Assembly: GCA_900768005.1 (NCBI GenBank)
Contig: CAAGBE010000044.1
Location: 1 to 12,238 of the forward strand
DNA length: 12,238 nt
Source of the DNA: Clostridia bacterium
GTDB lineage: Bacteria > Bacillota > Clostridia > UMGS1883
Reading direction: 5' to 3'
Made by a program: the position numbers and the translations under genes. Shown here piece after piece: positions 1 through 6,304 of this stretch (positions within the stretch are counted from its first letter, which is position 1; every line of letters begins with the position of its first letter). The notes under the pieces are model-generated. The model made no database searches, was not told the DNA's origin, and saw nothing but the letters and a program-made list of their open reading frames with translations.

Positions 1-118
1 AAACGCAGGTAATCCTGACGGATTACCGAGTATTTTAACACATCGAAAGCGAAAATCCGCCTTTAAAAATCAGAGTTCGGATTGCTCACTTTCGGTTACT
101 ATTGAAAAGGAATAACGT
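1..118 (+). other. Leader region upstream of lipid kinase, possible upstream gene tail
   Basis: No complete gene is visible here. Two frames are open from the left edge. One stays open from base 2 to a TAA at 113-115, only three bases before the lipid kinase start, and gives a Ser/Lys-rich peptide with no recognisable domain. The other stops at 36-38. Either could be the end of an upstream gene. There is a perfect 8-bp hairpin (8-15 with 20-27, loop TGAC) followed by a short, imperfect T-run, so it may be a weak terminator. A second imperfect stem pairs 42-49 with 89-96 and 54-59 with 78-83. I see no convincing promoter with the spacing needed for a leader that keeps the AAAGGA ribosome binding site. 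Confidence 0.3.
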
Positions 119-1075
119 ATGATGAAAACAGTATTTGTTGTGAATCCCAAGGCAGGTCAGGGCAGAAATGTGGAAAGCTTTATTGAAAAAATAAAGTATG
201 TAGCAGAGAAAAACGGAATTGATGCCGTGATATACCTTACAAAAGCAATAGGCGATGCGACTGCATTTGTCCGCGATTACTGTGAAACTCACGGTGCGGC
301 AAGATTTATTGCCTGCGGTGGTGACGGAACTTTGGGAGAAGTTGTAAACGGTGCTATCGAATACGAAAATAGTGAAGTAGGTGTCATTCCCCTTGGAACG
401 GGAAATGATTTTTGCCGTAATTTTGTTCAGGAATACAGCTTTTCGGATATTGAAGCACAGCTTTTGGGATACACCACAAAATGCGATGCCATCCGTTATA
501 TCAGCAATGTAAACGGGTTTTTAAAGACGGGTTACTGTGTAAATATGTTTAATATAGGCTTTGACTGCAACGTAGCCGATATGACCGCAAAAATGAAACA
601 AAAGCCTTTTATATCTGGCTCTATGGCGTATTTTTTGTCAATCTTTGCAATCTTAATCAGAAAGAAAGGTGCAAATTTGGAAATTGAGCTTGACGGTGAA
701 AGAAAGCACCGCGGACCGCTTCTTCTCACATCACTTGCAAACGGATGCTTCTGCGGTGGCGGAATAAAGAGTAACCCTCTTGCATCTATAAAGGACGGAC
801 GTATAAATATTAATATCATATATAATATTTCACGTCTTAACTTTCTTACCAAGCTTCCTTATTATATGAAAGGTACGCATATCAAACTTAAAAACATTGA
901 CAAAATTATACATAACGAAACCTGCAAAAGGGTGGTGCTTACACCTCTTTCAGGTAAAATGAGAATATGTGTAGACGGCGAAATAGAGGATGCAGGCAGA
1001 ACGGAGTTTCAGATAGTACATAATGCATTCAATTTCGTAATACCTGAAAAAGTTCCACAGTTATTAGAAGTATAA
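119..1075 (+). CDS. Diacylglycerol/lipid kinase family protein (DagK/YegS type)
   Basis: Predicted ATP-dependent lipid kinase of the DAGK catalytic family, which phosphorylates diacylglycerol or a related lipid at the inner face of the membrane and recycles lipid head-group products. The 318-residue protein has the family motifs in order: an N-terminal NPKAGQGR loop at about residues 9-16, the nucleotide-binding GGDGT at 67-71, GTGND at 93-97, and a C-terminal VDGE around 285-288, which in this family belongs to the beta-sandwich domain. Length fits the family (about 290-320). The start is the first of two adjacent ATG codons, with AAAGGA about seven bases upstream; the second ATG (122) is equally possible. 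It converges on the EamA exporter and shares a bidirectional terminator with it. The exact lipid substrate cannot be read from the sequence; DagK, YegS and sphingosine-kinase-like relatives share these motifs. Confidence 0.93.
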   Translation: MMKTVFVVNPKAGQGRNVESFIEKIKYVAEKNGIDAVIYLTKAIGDATAFVRDYCETHGAARFIACGGDGTLGEVVNGAIEYENSEVGVIPLGTGNDFCRNFVQEYSFSDIEAQLLGYTTKCDAIRYISNVNGFLKTGYCVNMFNIGFDCNVADMTAKMKQKPFISGSMAYFLSIFAILIRKKGANLEIELDGERKHRGPLLLTSLANGCFCGGGIKSNPLASIKDGRININIIYNISRLNFLTKLPYYMKGTHIKLKNIDKIIHNETCKRVVLTPLSGKMRICVDGEIEDAGRTEFQIVHNAFNFVIPEKVPQLLEV

Positions 1076-1110
1076 GAAAAGAGCAGTAGTTTAACTACTG
1101 CTCTTTCTTA
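1074..1110. terminator. Bidirectional intrinsic terminator between lipid kinase and exporter
   Basis: A 10-bp perfect stem (1081-1090 with 1094-1103, loop TTA) is flanked by A-rich and T-rich arms on both sides. It can therefore end transcripts from either direction: TTTCTT follows on the plus strand and TTTTCTT on the minus strand. The right arm includes the stop and last codons of the minus-strand exporter (stop at 1095-1097), so the terminator is partly coding sequence. Confidence 0.85.
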
Positions 1111-1979
1111 AACGGTTTAACCTCTGATATTACTATTGAAAGAAAAACAAGCAGAAATCCTGTAAAGATTTTTGGAGTAATTCTTTCCGTTGTGAACATT
1201 ACGGAAAACAACACACCAAATACCGCCTCAAGACTAAGTATAAGCGATGCGGTGGAGGGAGTGGTGAATTTCTGACCTGCATTTTGTAGTATGTAGCAAA
1301 GGCAGGTTGCCATAACCGAAAGATACACTATTGATGTGACTAAAAGCGGAGAAATAGTTGTTGGAAATGTTTCGAGTGCAATTGCAGGAATCCATGCTAT
1401 AATTCCAGAAAACAAGAACTGAAGCATAGTGAGAAGGAGTATGTTTCTCCCTCTTGAAAAAGTTGCAACAGCAACCATATGTAAAGAATAGCATATACCG
1501 CCTATCAGCGTTAGTAAATCCCCCTTGCACACGCTTGAAAAGTCATTTCCCGTAACTGAAATCATTGTAATACCCGTTATACATATAACCCCTGCAACGA
1601 TGTTGTAGCGGTCAGGCTTCAGTTTAGTGAACGGGTACGACAGAAACGGAACGATAATGCAGTATATCGCTGTCAGAAAGGCATTTTTTCCTGGGGTCGT
1701 GGCATCATCAGCAAGACCGAAGGTCTGGAAAATATACGCCGTAACCACCAATGCACCCATTATAAAACCACGCCATAGATATTCTTTATCAATTACCCTC
1801 AAATGCTTTATAAGAATAAGTCCCAGAACTACTGCCGCAAAAGTAAATCTTATTGCAAGCAAGGTGTAAATTCCTATATTCTGGATTGTATATTCCATTA
1901 TAAAAAATGTGGAACCCCATATTACGGTAGCGAGCAGAAGAGCCATCTTGGCAAGGAAACTTTTATTGGAATTATGCAT
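1095..1979 (-). CDS. EamA-family (DMT superfamily) membrane transporter
   Basis: Integral membrane protein of the drug/metabolite transporter superfamily. Members usually export amino acids, metabolites or drugs; the substrate here is unknown. The 294 residues fit the usual ten-helix, two-repeat EamA layout. The first repeat starts with the helix carrying WGSTFF (residues 21-26). The second starts near GDLLTLIGGICYSLH and ends with the typical SLEAVFGVLFSV stretch followed by a final helix and a short basic tail. It is the second gene of a minus-strand operon: its ATG lies three bases beyond the ybaK stop. Its ribosome binding site (GGAGGGA on the minus strand, about 1986-1992) lies inside the last codons of ybaK, so the two are probably translated in a coupled way. 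No promoter is visible between them. Confidence 0.9.
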   Translation of the reverse strand: MHNSNKSFLAKMALLLATVIWGSTFFIMEYTIQNIGIYTLLAIRFTFAAVVLGLILIKHLRVIDKEYLWRGFIMGALVVTAYIFQTFGLADDATTPGKNAFLTAIYCIIVPFLSYPFTKLKPDRYNIVAGVICITGITMISVTGNDFSSVCKGDLLTLIGGICYSLHMVAVATFSRGRNILLLTMLQFLFSGIIAWIPAIALETFPTTISPLLVTSIVYLSVMATCLCYILQNAGQKFTTPSTASLILSLEAVFGVLFSVMFTTERITPKIFTGFLLVFLSIVISEVKPFKKEQ

Positions 1980-1982
1980 ACC

Positions 1983-2459
1983 TTATCCCTCCGTAACCAG
2001 ATCGGCAAAATCCGCATCTGTAAACTTTGCAAGCTCTAAAGGTGCGAGTATTACCTGAAGTCCGCGCATACCACCGCTTACAGAAATTGTATCAAAATTT
2101 TTGGCACTTTCGTGAATGTATGTGGGAAATTTCTTTTTCATACCAATAGGACTGCAGCCTCCCCGAATATATCCCGTGGTGGGAAGCAGGTCTTTCAGGT
2201 GAAGAAATTCTACTTTTTTGTTACCCGTTACCTTTGCCGCCTTTTTTAAATCGACTTCCTCAGCACAGGGAATACAAAATACGCAGAAGCCGTTCTTATC
2301 TCCCTTTGCAACAAGCGTTTTAAAAACTGTTTCGGGATTCATTTCCGTACACTCGGCAATATGTGTTCCCGAAAGGTCAGATTCGTCAACTTCGTATGTA
2401 ACAGTTGTATATGTAATTTTTGCTTTGTCAAGCATTCTCATAACATTTGTCTTTTGCAT
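1983..2459 (-). CDS. ybaK: Cys-tRNA(Pro)/Cys-tRNA(Cys) deacylase, YbaK/EbsC family
   Basis: Trans-editing enzyme that hydrolyses cysteine mis-attached to tRNA(Pro), a known error of prolyl-tRNA synthetase. The 158-residue length matches stand-alone YbaK proteins. Family landmarks are TVFKTLV with the conserved lysine at residue 47, the GYIRGGCSPIG block at 97-107, and GGMRGLQVILAP at about 129-140. The ATG at 2459 has AAAGGA upstream on the minus strand with suitable spacing. It is the first gene of an operon with the EamA exporter, driven by a minus-strand promoter at 2499-2527 (start expected near 2492, leader of about 32 bases). Related INS-superfamily deacylases (ProX, EbsC) are alternatives, but the GGCSPIG block favours YbaK. 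Confidence 0.93.
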   Translation of the reverse strand: MQKTNVMRMLDKAKITYTTVTYEVDESDLSGTHIAECTEMNPETVFKTLVAKGDKNGFCVFCIPCAEEVDLKKAAKVTGNKKVEFLHLKDLLPTTGYIRGGCSPIGMKKKFPTYIHESAKNFDTISVSGGMRGLQVILAPLELAKFTDADFADLVTEG

Positions 2460-2474
2460 GGATAATATCCTTTC

Positions 2475-2503
2475 TTGAAAAATTCAACAAACAGTGATAT
2501 TAT
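2475..2503 (+). promoter_or_regulatory. Sigma-A promoter for HAD phosphatase
   Basis: On the plus strand, TTGAAA (2475-2480), a 17-base spacer and TATTAT (2498-2503) with an upstream TGA that gives an extended -10. Transcription should start near 2510, leaving about 43 bases of leader before the TTG start codon. It faces the ybaK promoter, and the two share the same central AT-rich core. Confidence 0.65.
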
Positions 2504-2527
2504 ATAGTAAATGAAGAAGAATTTCAA
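2499..2527 (-). promoter_or_regulatory. Sigma-A promoter for ybaK operon
   Basis: On the minus strand, TTGAAA (2522-2527) is separated by exactly 17 bases from a perfect TATAAT (2499-2504). Transcription should start near 2492, giving a leader of about 32 bases to ybaK. Its -10 element overlaps the plus-strand -10 element on all but one base. Confidence 0.75.
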
Positions 2528-2552
2528 GAACTTTTGAAAAGGGAGTGGCATT

Positions 2553-3197
2553 TTGATTAAATATATTCTTTTTGACCTTGACGGCACGCTGACAAACCCC
2601 AAGGAGGGCATTACAAAATGCGTACAGTATGCACTGAAGCATTTCGGGATAGAAAGAGAGTGTGATGAGCTTATAAGCTTTATAGGGCCGCCTCTCAAGG
2701 AACAGTTTATGCAGTATGCTTCTCTGACAGAGGAAGAAGGGATAAAAGCTGTGGAGATATACCGAGAAAGATTTGCCCCAATCGGTATTTTCGAAAATGA
2801 GATATATGACGGAATACTTGCTATGCTTGAATCCCTTAAAAATCAAGGAAAAATCCTTGCAATTGCTACAAGCAAGCCCACAGTATTTGCTGAGAAAATT
2901 TCCCGTAAATACGGGATAGAGCCTTACATTGCACTGCTTGAGGGAAGTGAGCTTGACGGCAGAAATACGGACAAGGCACTTGTTATAAAAAATGCAATGG
3001 AAAAGCTTGGTGCAGTAAAGGAAAATACAATTATGGTAGGCGACCGTGAGCACGACGTTATAGGTGCCCGTAAAAACGGTATAGATTGTATCGGGGTAAG
3101 CTACGGCTACGCTAAAGACGGAGAGCTTCAGGAAAGCGGTGCTTTAAAAATTGCTCATACCCCTTACGAGCTTTTAAAAATTTTGTCGGCTATGTAA
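2553..3197 (+). CDS. HAD-family hydrolase, phosphoglycolate phosphatase-like
   Basis: Cytosolic phosphatase of the haloacid dehalogenase superfamily, subfamily with an alpha-helical cap (Gph/PpaX-like). It probably hydrolyses a small phosphate ester such as phosphoglycolate or pyrophosphate. The 214 residues carry all four HAD motifs: DLDGT at 8-12 (nucleophile D8, acid D10), the motif II threonine/serine in ATSKP (about 105-109), the motif III lysine near 141, and GDREHD at 163-168. The start is a TTG at 2553, directly preceding the I-K-Y-I-L-F-D sequence, with AAAAGGGAG about eight bases upstream; no in-frame ATG would keep motif I. Two consecutive TAA stops end it. The next gene begins 43 bases later with no terminator between, so the SpoIIM-like gene may be co-transcribed. 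Confidence 0.92.
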   Translation: MIKYILFDLDGTLTNPKEGITKCVQYALKHFGIERECDELISFIGPPLKEQFMQYASLTEEEGIKAVEIYRERFAPIGIFENEIYDGILAMLESLKNQGKILAIATSKPTVFAEKISRKYGIEPYIALLEGSELDGRNTDKALVIKNAMEKLGAVKENTIMVGDREHDVIGARKNGIDCIGVSYGYAKDGELQESGALKIAHTPYELLKILSAM

Positions 3198-3240
3198 TAA
3201 AATCCCACGGACAAGAATAGTATTTTTTGAGGTGCTTTCA

Positions 3241-3768
3241 ATGAGTAATGAACGCAAAATGCTGTATATGTCCGTAATAATAAATTTTGTCATAGGGGTT
3301 GTTGTCGGGATAATTCTTTTTTTCGGTCAAATCAGAAGCCAAGGACCTCTCCCTGAAAAAATTTACAGCTATGACACCGTAATATCGGCGACAGATTTTT
3401 TTCGTGTGGCATGGGTTAACCTTGTATGGATGTTTACCACCCTCGCGGCACAAGGAATTCTCAGGGTAAGATTTATTCACCCTATAATGATTGTCCGTGG
3501 CTGTGTAGCCTCGTTTACTGTGCTTTATACCCTCTATCTTTTCGGAATCAGGGAATCAGCGGCATCCGTCATTCCCCAATGCCTTACCACCATACCATTA
3601 TTGATGTTTTTTTCCGCAGAAAGTATGTCAGGCAAAAATTTTCGGGAAAGCGGAGTATCAGGGATATTGATTAAAAAGTCGGAGGCAGCTTTGATGACGG
3701 TGCTTTCAATAGCTTCAGCATGTGCGGAAGTCATCATATTCAGGCTTTTTTGCACATATTTGTTCTAA
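3241..3768 (+). CDS. spoIIM: SpoIIM-like integral membrane protein (stage II sporulation protein M family, divergent)
   Basis: A 175-residue multi-pass membrane protein with predicted helices at about 11-29, 57-74, 82-102, 106-124 and 147-173. The middle resembles SpoIIM: an RG followed by GCVASFTVLYTLYLFGI (86-103), then a SVIPQCLTTIPLL block (109-121). This matches from memory the family pattern of KG...GFTVGFL...G followed by VLPQNLLVIP in Bacillus subtilis SpoIIM. SpoIIM anchors the SpoIID-SpoIIM-SpoIIP peptidoglycan machinery that drives forespore engulfment. In Bacillus, spoIIM lies close upstream of xerD, and here a Xer-family gene follows. The protein is shorter than Bacillus SpoIIM (about 214). 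I chose the ATG at 3241 because GAGGTG (3229-3234) is spaced six bases from it; an in-frame GTG at 3232 is part of that ribosome binding site. Assignment rests on hand alignment and synteny. Confidence 0.65.
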   Translation: MSNERKMLYMSVIINFVIGVVVGIILFFGQIRSQGPLPEKIYSYDTVISATDFFRVAWVNLVWMFTTLAAQGILRVRFIHPIMIVRGCVASFTVLYTLYLFGIRESAASVIPQCLTTIPLLMFFSAESMSGKNFRESGVSGILIKKSEAALMTVLSIASACAEVIIFRLFCTYLF

Positions 3769-3808
3769 AGCATCAAAAATGGGAGTAAAAATATGTGCAA
3801 TTTGAGTA

Positions 3809-3837
3809 TATACAATTTATAAATCAAGGTGTAAAAT
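3809..3837 (+). promoter_or_regulatory. Possible weak promoter for Xer-like gene
   Basis: The 100-base gap before the Xer-like gene has no terminator. TATACA (3809-3814), a 17-base spacer and TAAAAT (3832-3837) form a plausible but weak sigma-A promoter with a leader of about 25 bases. The region is very AT-rich, so such matches can arise by chance, and read-through from the SpoIIM-like gene is equally possible. Confidence 0.3.
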
Positions 3838-3868
3838 AAAAACACTACTCTCAAAAAGGGTGAAACAT

Positions 3869-4744
3869 ATGAAGGAAATCCTTATAGAGTACGAATCGTA
3901 TCTTCGGGAACAGCGACTTTCGGAAAATACACTCAGTTCGTACCTTTGTGATTTAGATGCATTTTTTGTTTATTTGAAAGAGTATAAAAAGAATGCACTT
4001 GCTGTAAAAAGAATAACGGTTGATTCTTACATAGAGCATCTCAAGGATATGGGAAAAGCAAACTCTACTATATCGAGAACTACTGCATCCCTGAAAAAGT
4101 TTTATTCATATCTTTTAGAATCGGAAAAGGTTAAAACCAATCCCGTCGTAGGTGTGGAAGTTCCCCGTGTGAAGAAAAAGATTCCCGAAGCACTTACTAC
4201 AAGAGAAATAGTCAAGCTTTTAAATCAGCCCAAGGTGACAGACCTTAAGGGCATCCGTGACAAGGCAATGCTTGAACTTTTGTACGCAACGGGTATAAAG
4301 GTGTCGGAGCTTATTTCTCTTACACTCCGTGACATTGACCTAAAGGGCGGTATGTTAAGCCTCAATAGCAGGAATGAAAGGTATATTCCCATAGGAAATG
4401 AAGCGATGGATGCTCTCGATAACTATATAAAGAAAGCACGCTCATATATGGTGAAGGATAATAAGGTTAAAAACCTCTTTGTAAATTGCAGCGGCACCCC
4501 CCTTACAAGGCAGGGCTTCTGGAAAATCCTCCGCGGATACGCCGAAAGTGCAGGTATCAAAGCAGAAATCAATGCACAGACACTCCGAAATTCCTTTGCC
4601 GTACATCTTCTTCAGAACGGTGCTGATATAAATGCGGTTTCCGAAATGCTCGGTCACAACGACGTGGTGACTACCCGTGTTTATAATCAGGTGCTTAAAA
4701 ACAATATTAAAAAGATTTACAAGAAAGCTCACCCAAGGGCGTAA
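3869..4744 (+). CDS. Xer-type tyrosine recombinase homologue with degenerate active site
   Basis: A 291-residue protein with the full XerC/XerD layout: N-terminal SAM-like DNA-binding domain (about 1-85) and C-terminal catalytic domain (about 105-285). Functional Xer proteins resolve chromosome dimers at dif with a catalytic set R-K-H-R-H/W-Y. By hand alignment to E. coli XerD, three of the six are changed: K144 sits where the first arginine should be (LLYATGIKVSEL), N166 replaces the beta-hairpin lysine (family GKGNKER), and Q237 replaces the histidine of the HxLR box (AQTLR). R240, H263 (LGH) and the nucleophile Y272 remain. The ATG at 3869 is preceded by AAAGGGTG; the GTG at 3860 is part of that site. 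It sits downstream of a SpoIIM-like gene, as xerD does near spoIIM in Bacillus, and ends in a terminator. Fold assignment is firm; recombinase activity is doubtful. Confidence 0.88.
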   Translation: MKEILIEYESYLREQRLSENTLSSYLCDLDAFFVYLKEYKKNALAVKRITVDSYIEHLKDMGKANSTISRTTASLKKFYSYLLESEKVKTNPVVGVEVPRVKKKIPEALTTREIVKLLNQPKVTDLKGIRDKAMLELLYATGIKVSELISLTLRDIDLKGGMLSLNSRNERYIPIGNEAMDALDNYIKKARSYMVKDNKVKNLFVNCSGTPLTRQGFWKILRGYAESAGIKAEINAQTLRNSFAVHLLQNGADINAVSEMLGHNDVVTTRVYNQVLKNNIKKIYKKAHPRA

Positions 4745-4773
4745 AAAACACTTCACAGGAAGTGTTTTTTTAT
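4743..4773 (+). terminator. Intrinsic terminator after Xer-like gene
   Basis: A 12-bp stem (4743-4754 with 4759-4770, loop ACAG) whose right arm runs into a T-tract to 4771. It begins inside the TAA stop codon of the Xer-like gene and separates it from the transporter that follows. Confidence 0.85.
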
Positions 4774-4801
4774 TGCAATGCTTAACTAACTGTGTTAAAA
4801 T
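4773..4801 (+). promoter_or_regulatory. Sigma-A promoter for NSS transporter
   Basis: TTGCAA (4773-4778), a 17-base spacer and TAAAAT (4796-4801) preceded by TGT, an extended -10. It starts at the edge of the upstream terminator's T-tract. The transcript start would be near 4808, leaving about 26 bases with the AGGAGG site before the ATG at 4834. Confidence 0.6.
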
Positions 4802-4833
4802 ATGGAAGTAAACTATTTTACAGGAGGAAAAAT

Positions 4834-6207
4834 ATGCAACAGAGAGAAAAATTTTCATCAAGACTTGGATTTATTCTCATTTCCGCAGGCTGTGCCATCG
4901 GTCTTGGAAATGTGTGGAGATTTCCGTATATTGTAGGTCAGTACGGCGGTGCAGCATTTATACTTATTTACCTTGCTTTTCTGATTGTTTTCGGTCTTCC
5001 CATTATGACTATGGAATTTGCCGTAGGACGCGGAAGTCAGAAAAGTATAGCAGAATCCTTCCAGACTCTTGAACCGAAAGGCACAAAATGGCATTGGTTC
5101 AGCTGGATTGGTATGGCAGGCAACTATCTTCTTATGATGTTTTATACTACCATCACGGGCTGGATGTTTGCATATTTCTTCAAAATGGCAAAGGGTGACT
5201 TTGTCGGTCAGACTGTTGAGGAAGTAACTGCGCAGTTTGGTGCATTTACAGGAAGTGCTTCTTTGGTTGTAGGATTTATGATTTTGTCAGTTTCAATTGG
5301 CTTTCTGATTTGTTCTTTTGGTCTCCAGAAAGGCGTTGAGAAAATCACAAAAACAATGATGCTTGCCCTCCTTGCCATAATTGTTATTCTTGCAATCCGT
5401 TCTGTAACCTTGTCAGGCGCAGGTGAGGGACTTAAATATTACCTTATTCCTGATTTTGCCAGAATGAAAGAGCAGGGAATAGGCGAAGTGATTTTTGCCG
5501 CTCTCGGTCAGGCGTTCTTTACCCTTTCAATCGGTATGGGCTCTATGGCAATTTTCGGCAGTTATATTTCTAAAGACCGTCGCCTTGCAGGTGAAACACT
5601 GTCTATTGCACTTTTGGATACATTTGTTGCCTTTTGTGCAGGTCTTATAATTATACCTGCCTGCTTTGCATATGGAATTGAGCCGGGTGCAGGCCCGGGA
5701 CTTATTTTTCAGACACTCCCCAATTTATTCAACGCAATGCCCGGCGGAAGAATCTGGGGTACTCTTTTCTTTGCATTTATGATATTTGCGGCTGTTTCTA
5801 CTGTTGTTGCAGTGTTTGAAAATATTATTTCATTTGCAATGGATAAGGGAATGTCCAGAAAAAAAGCGTGTCTTGTGAATTTCTTTGCAATAATAATTCT
5901 TTCACTTCCCTGCGCATTGGGATTCAATGTTTTGTCATTTGTAACACCCCTTGGTGCAGGAACAGGTATTCTCGACCTTGAAGATTTTATTATAAGCAAT
6001 AACATTCTTCCTCTCGGCTCTCTTGTATATGTGCTTTTCTGTACTGTTAAAAAATATGGCTGGGGATGGGATAATTTCATCAGTGAGGCAAACGAGGGAA
6101 AGGGATTAAAGTTCCCCACGGCACTGAAGATATATGCTAAATATATTCTGCCTGTTATCCTTGTTGTTTTCTGGATTATAGGCATAGTTAATATGTTTAT
6201 AAAATAG
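4834..6207 (+). CDS. Neurotransmitter:sodium symporter (NSS) family transporter
   Basis: Sodium-driven symporter in the cytoplasmic membrane; bacterial members such as LeuT, MhsT and TnaT import amino acids. The 457-residue length is closer to MhsT-type 11-helix members than to LeuT. The diagnostic GNVWRFPY is at 25-32 in helix 1. The unwound helix 6 is seen in FFTLSIGMGSMAIFGSY (228-244), and the S322-T323 pair in FAAVSTVVAVFEN fits the family's Na2 site in helix 8. The ATG at 4834 has a perfect AGGAGG (4822-4827) six bases upstream; a longer reading from a GTG at 4792 would run through the promoter and is unlikely. It has its own promoter and no terminator before the next promoter, which begins directly after its stop codon. 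Proximity to glutamine synthetase is compatible with a nitrogen or amino-acid role, but the substrate cannot be read. Confidence 0.93.
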   Translation: MQQREKFSSRLGFILISAGCAIGLGNVWRFPYIVGQYGGAAFILIYLAFLIVFGLPIMTMEFAVGRGSQKSIAESFQTLEPKGTKWHWFSWIGMAGNYLLMMFYTTITGWMFAYFFKMAKGDFVGQTVEEVTAQFGAFTGSASLVVGFMILSVSIGFLICSFGLQKGVEKITKTMMLALLAIIVILAIRSVTLSGAGEGLKYYLIPDFARMKEQGIGEVIFAALGQAFFTLSIGMGSMAIFGSYISKDRRLAGETLSIALLDTFVAFCAGLIIIPACFAYGIEPGAGPGLIFQTLPNLFNAMPGGRIWGTLFFAFMIFAAVSTVVAVFENIISFAMDKGMSRKKACLVNFFAIIILSLPCALGFNVLSFVTPLGAGTGILDLEDFIISNNILPLGSLVYVLFCTVKKYGWGWDNFISEANEGKGLKFPTALKIYAKYILPVILVVFWIIGIVNMFIK

Positions 6208-6236
6208 TTGACAACAAATGCGGTAAATGTTATAAT
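6208..6236 (+). promoter_or_regulatory. Consensus sigma-A promoter for glnN
   Basis: A full consensus TTGACA (6208-6213), an optimal 17-base spacer and a full consensus TATAAT (6231-6236), with a TGT extended -10 directly upstream. The -35 begins at the base after the NSS transporter's stop codon. Transcription should start near 6242-6245, at the foot of the leader hairpin. Confidence 0.88.
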
Positions 6237-6245
6237 TTGTTATTG

Positions 6246-6278
6246 AAGAAAGCACCGAACAGGTTCGGTGCTTTTCTT
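6246..6278 (+). terminator. Intrinsic terminator or attenuator in glnN leader
   Basis: A GC-containing stem pairs 6251-6260 with 6263-6272 (tip refolds to a loop of at least four bases), extended by A-T pairs and followed by TTTTCTT. It has the form of an intrinsic terminator. It is the only terminator candidate for the NSS transporter, yet it lies downstream of the glnN promoter, so every glnN transcript must pass it. It could end upstream read-through, attenuate glnN, or act as a stabilising 5' hairpin. Confidence 0.75.
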
Positions 6279-6304
6279 GTAAAGTATGCAAAGGAGAAAT
6301 CATT

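Noticed and set aside
2484..3053. Long minus-strand open frame (189 codons) opposite the HAD gene
   Set aside because: It is antisense to a gene with all four HAD motifs, gives a Cys/Tyr-rich low-quality sequence, and would begin inside the phosphatase without a promoter.
3869..4744. Integrase of a mobile element
   Set aside because: Length and domain layout are those of chromosomal Xer proteins; there is no tRNA target, no attachment-site repeat and no excisionase or cargo, and neighbours are housekeeping genes.
4442..4861. Minus-strand open frame crossing the Xer-like 3' end and the NSS start
   Set aside because: It runs through a terminator, a promoter and two well-supported genes and shows no protein family features.
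6237..6304. Glutamine riboswitch or ANTAR-type dual hairpin before glnN
   Set aside because: Only one tight hairpin with a T-tract is present; there is no three-way junction or pair of hexaloop hairpins.
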